Assembly (NCBI GenBank): GCA_036375215.1
Contig: DASUSH010000050.1
Span: 1 to 13,256 of the forward strand
Direction: 5' to 3'
Origin: DASUSH01 sp036375215
Lineage (GTDB): Bacteria; Actinomycetota; Thermoleophilia; Solirubrobacterales; 70-9
Length of the DNA: 13,256 nt
Shown piece after piece: positions 12,300 to 13,256 of this stretch (its first letter is position 1; each line of letters opens with the position of its first letter). Under the pieces are notes generated by a model. That model did not search any database, was not told the DNA's origin, and saw nothing but the letters and a program-made list of their open reading frames with translations. A program made the translations under genes and the position numbers.

Positions 12300-13256
12300 A
12301 TGCTCGGCGACCTGCTCGCCGTCGCGACCGAGCACGGCACCGTGAACGGCGAGCCCGCCGCGCGCGAGTCGCTCGAGCGCGCCTTCGCTTTCGCCAACGA
12401 CCGCCACGCCGACCAGCGCCGGAAGTCGGGCGAGGAGTTCATCGTCCACCCGCTCGAGACGGCGAAGATCTGCGCCGGCCTGCGCCTCGACACCGACACG
12501 CTCTGCGCCGCGCTCCTGCACGACACCGTCGAGGACACCTCGGCGAGCCTGGACGAGGTCCGCGAGACCTTCGGCGACGAGATCGCCCGGCTCGTCGACG
12601 GTGTAACCAAGCTCACCGGGATCACCTTCCAGTCGCGCGACGAGAGCCAGGCCGAGAACTACCGCAAGATGATGGTCGCGATGGCCGCCGACGTGCGGGT
12701 CATCCTGATCAAGCTCGCCGACCGGCTCCACAACATGCGCACGCTCGGCGCGCTGCCGAAGCAGAAGCAGCTCGAGAAGGCGCGCGAGACGCTCGAGATC
12801 TACGCGCCGCTCGCGCACCGGCTCGGGATCCACGCGATCAAGTGGGAGCTCGAGGACCTCGCCTTCGCGACCCTGCACCCGCGCAAGTACTCGGAGATCA
12901 AGAAGCTGGTCTCCCAGCAGCGGACCGAGCGCGAGAACTACGTGGCCGGCGCCGGCCGGTTCCTCACCAACGAGCTGGACAAGGTCGGGATCGAGGCGAC
13001 GATCTCCGGCCGCGCCAAGCACTTCTACTCGATCTACTCGAAGATGACGAAGAAGGGGCGCGAGTTCAACGAGATCTACGACCTCACCGCGATGCGGGTG
13101 ATCGTCGACTCGGTCAAGGACTGCTACGGCGCGATCGGGATCATCCACGCGATCTGGAAGCCGCTGCCCGGCCGCTTCAAGGACTTCGTCGCCACGCCGA
13201 AGTCGAACCTCTACCAGGCGCTCCACACGACCGTGATCGGGCCCGAGGGCCGACCG
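12300..13256 (+). CDS. rel: bifunctional (p)ppGpp synthetase/hydrolase Rel, N-terminal part (3' end outside window)
   Basis: A RelA/SpoT-family enzyme that makes and degrades the stringent-response alarmone (p)ppGpp. The first 319 codons are present. The HD hydrolase domain is intact, with His50 (FIVHPLETA), His74-Asp75 and Glu78-Asp79 (ALLHDTVEDT) and Asp141 (KLADRLHNMRTL). The synthetase domain begins with GRAKHFYSIYSKM (237-249) and FNEIYDLTAMRVIV (256-269), followed by LPGRFKDFVATPKSNLYQAL. The RFKD motif (292-295) is the RXKD form of bifunctional enzymes, not the EXDD form of synthetase-only RelA, and with the intact HD site this supports a single bifunctional Rel. The regulatory C-terminal half is outside the window. 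ATG 12300 has GAGGAG 9 nt upstream. The same frame stays open and coding-like further upstream, so the true start may be earlier. Confidence 0.96.
   Translation, partial: MLGDLLAVATEHGTVNGEPAARESLERAFAFANDRHADQRRKSGEEFIVHPLETAKICAGLRLDTDTLCAALLHDTVEDTSASLDEVRETFGDEIARLVDGVTKLTGITFQSRDESQAENYRKMMVAMAADVRVILIKLADRLHNMRTLGALPKQKQLEKARETLEIYAPLAHRLGIHAIKWELEDLAFATLHPRKYSEIKKLVSQQRTERENYVAGAGRFLTNELDKVGIEATISGRAKHFYSIYSKMTKKGREFNEIYDLTAMRVIVDSVKDCYGAIGIIHAIWKPLPGRFKDFVATPKSNLYQALHTTVIGPEGRP

Overview
The window is one continuous piece of a high-GC bacterial chromosome (roughly 70% G+C by eye), with every confident gene on the + strand. The order pdxS-pdxT / yebC-ruvC-ruvA-ruvB / secD-secF / relA is the order known from Actinobacteria such as Mycobacterium and Streptomyces. 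Three departures suggest a deep, non-model actinobacterial lineage: secD and secF are fused, the usual yajC and apt genes are missing, and a long recJ lies before relA. A Thermoleophilia-like organism (for example Solirubrobacterales) is my best guess. That placement is inference from gene order and composition, not from a marker gene.

Layout. At 2-960 are the 3' end of pdxS and the whole of pdxT, the two subunits of PLP synthase, overlapping by 4 bp. At 1038-2141 is an M29-family metallo-aminopeptidase. At 2142-2407 is a gap with a cluster of REP-like palindromic repeats. At 2408-3160 is yebC, followed by a strong hairpin. At 3339-5562 is ruvC-ruvA-ruvB, the Holliday-junction resolvasome, joined by 4-bp GTGA and ATGA overlaps. 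At 5634-6119 is an unnamed zinc-ribbon plus PAS-like protein, in the place where yajC would be expected. At 6134-9088 is a fused secDF. At 9085-9416 are a 21-codon ORF and an 88-residue membrane protein, coupled to secDF by ATGA and TGATG junctions. At 9604-12201 is recJ with a long C-terminal extension. From 12300 to the window end is the N-terminal part of a bifunctional Rel (ppGpp synthetase/hydrolase).

Functionally the window joins vitamin B6 synthesis, recombination and repair (RuvABC, RecJ), protein export (SecDF), translation and regulation (YebC), and the stringent response (Rel). This is ordinary core-genome content. I see no phage, CRISPR, toxin-antitoxin or secondary-metabolite system, and no tRNA or rRNA gene.

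The less ordinary signals are these: (a) three genes have a TANNNT hexamer exactly 6 nt before an ATG/GTG start, with a weaker fourth case, which is the arrangement expected for leaderless mRNAs; (b) a REP/BIME-like repeat family, with a lone copy 7 kb away; (c) the zinc-ribbon/PAS protein, which carries a 12-residue loop of EF-hand type; (d) the micro-ORF and small membrane protein coupled to secDF; (e) coding-like sequence upstream of the first ATG of rel. None of these amounts to a demonstrated new system. The zinc-ribbon/PAS protein and the small coupled membrane protein are the best candidates for undescribed function, probably linked to SecDF.
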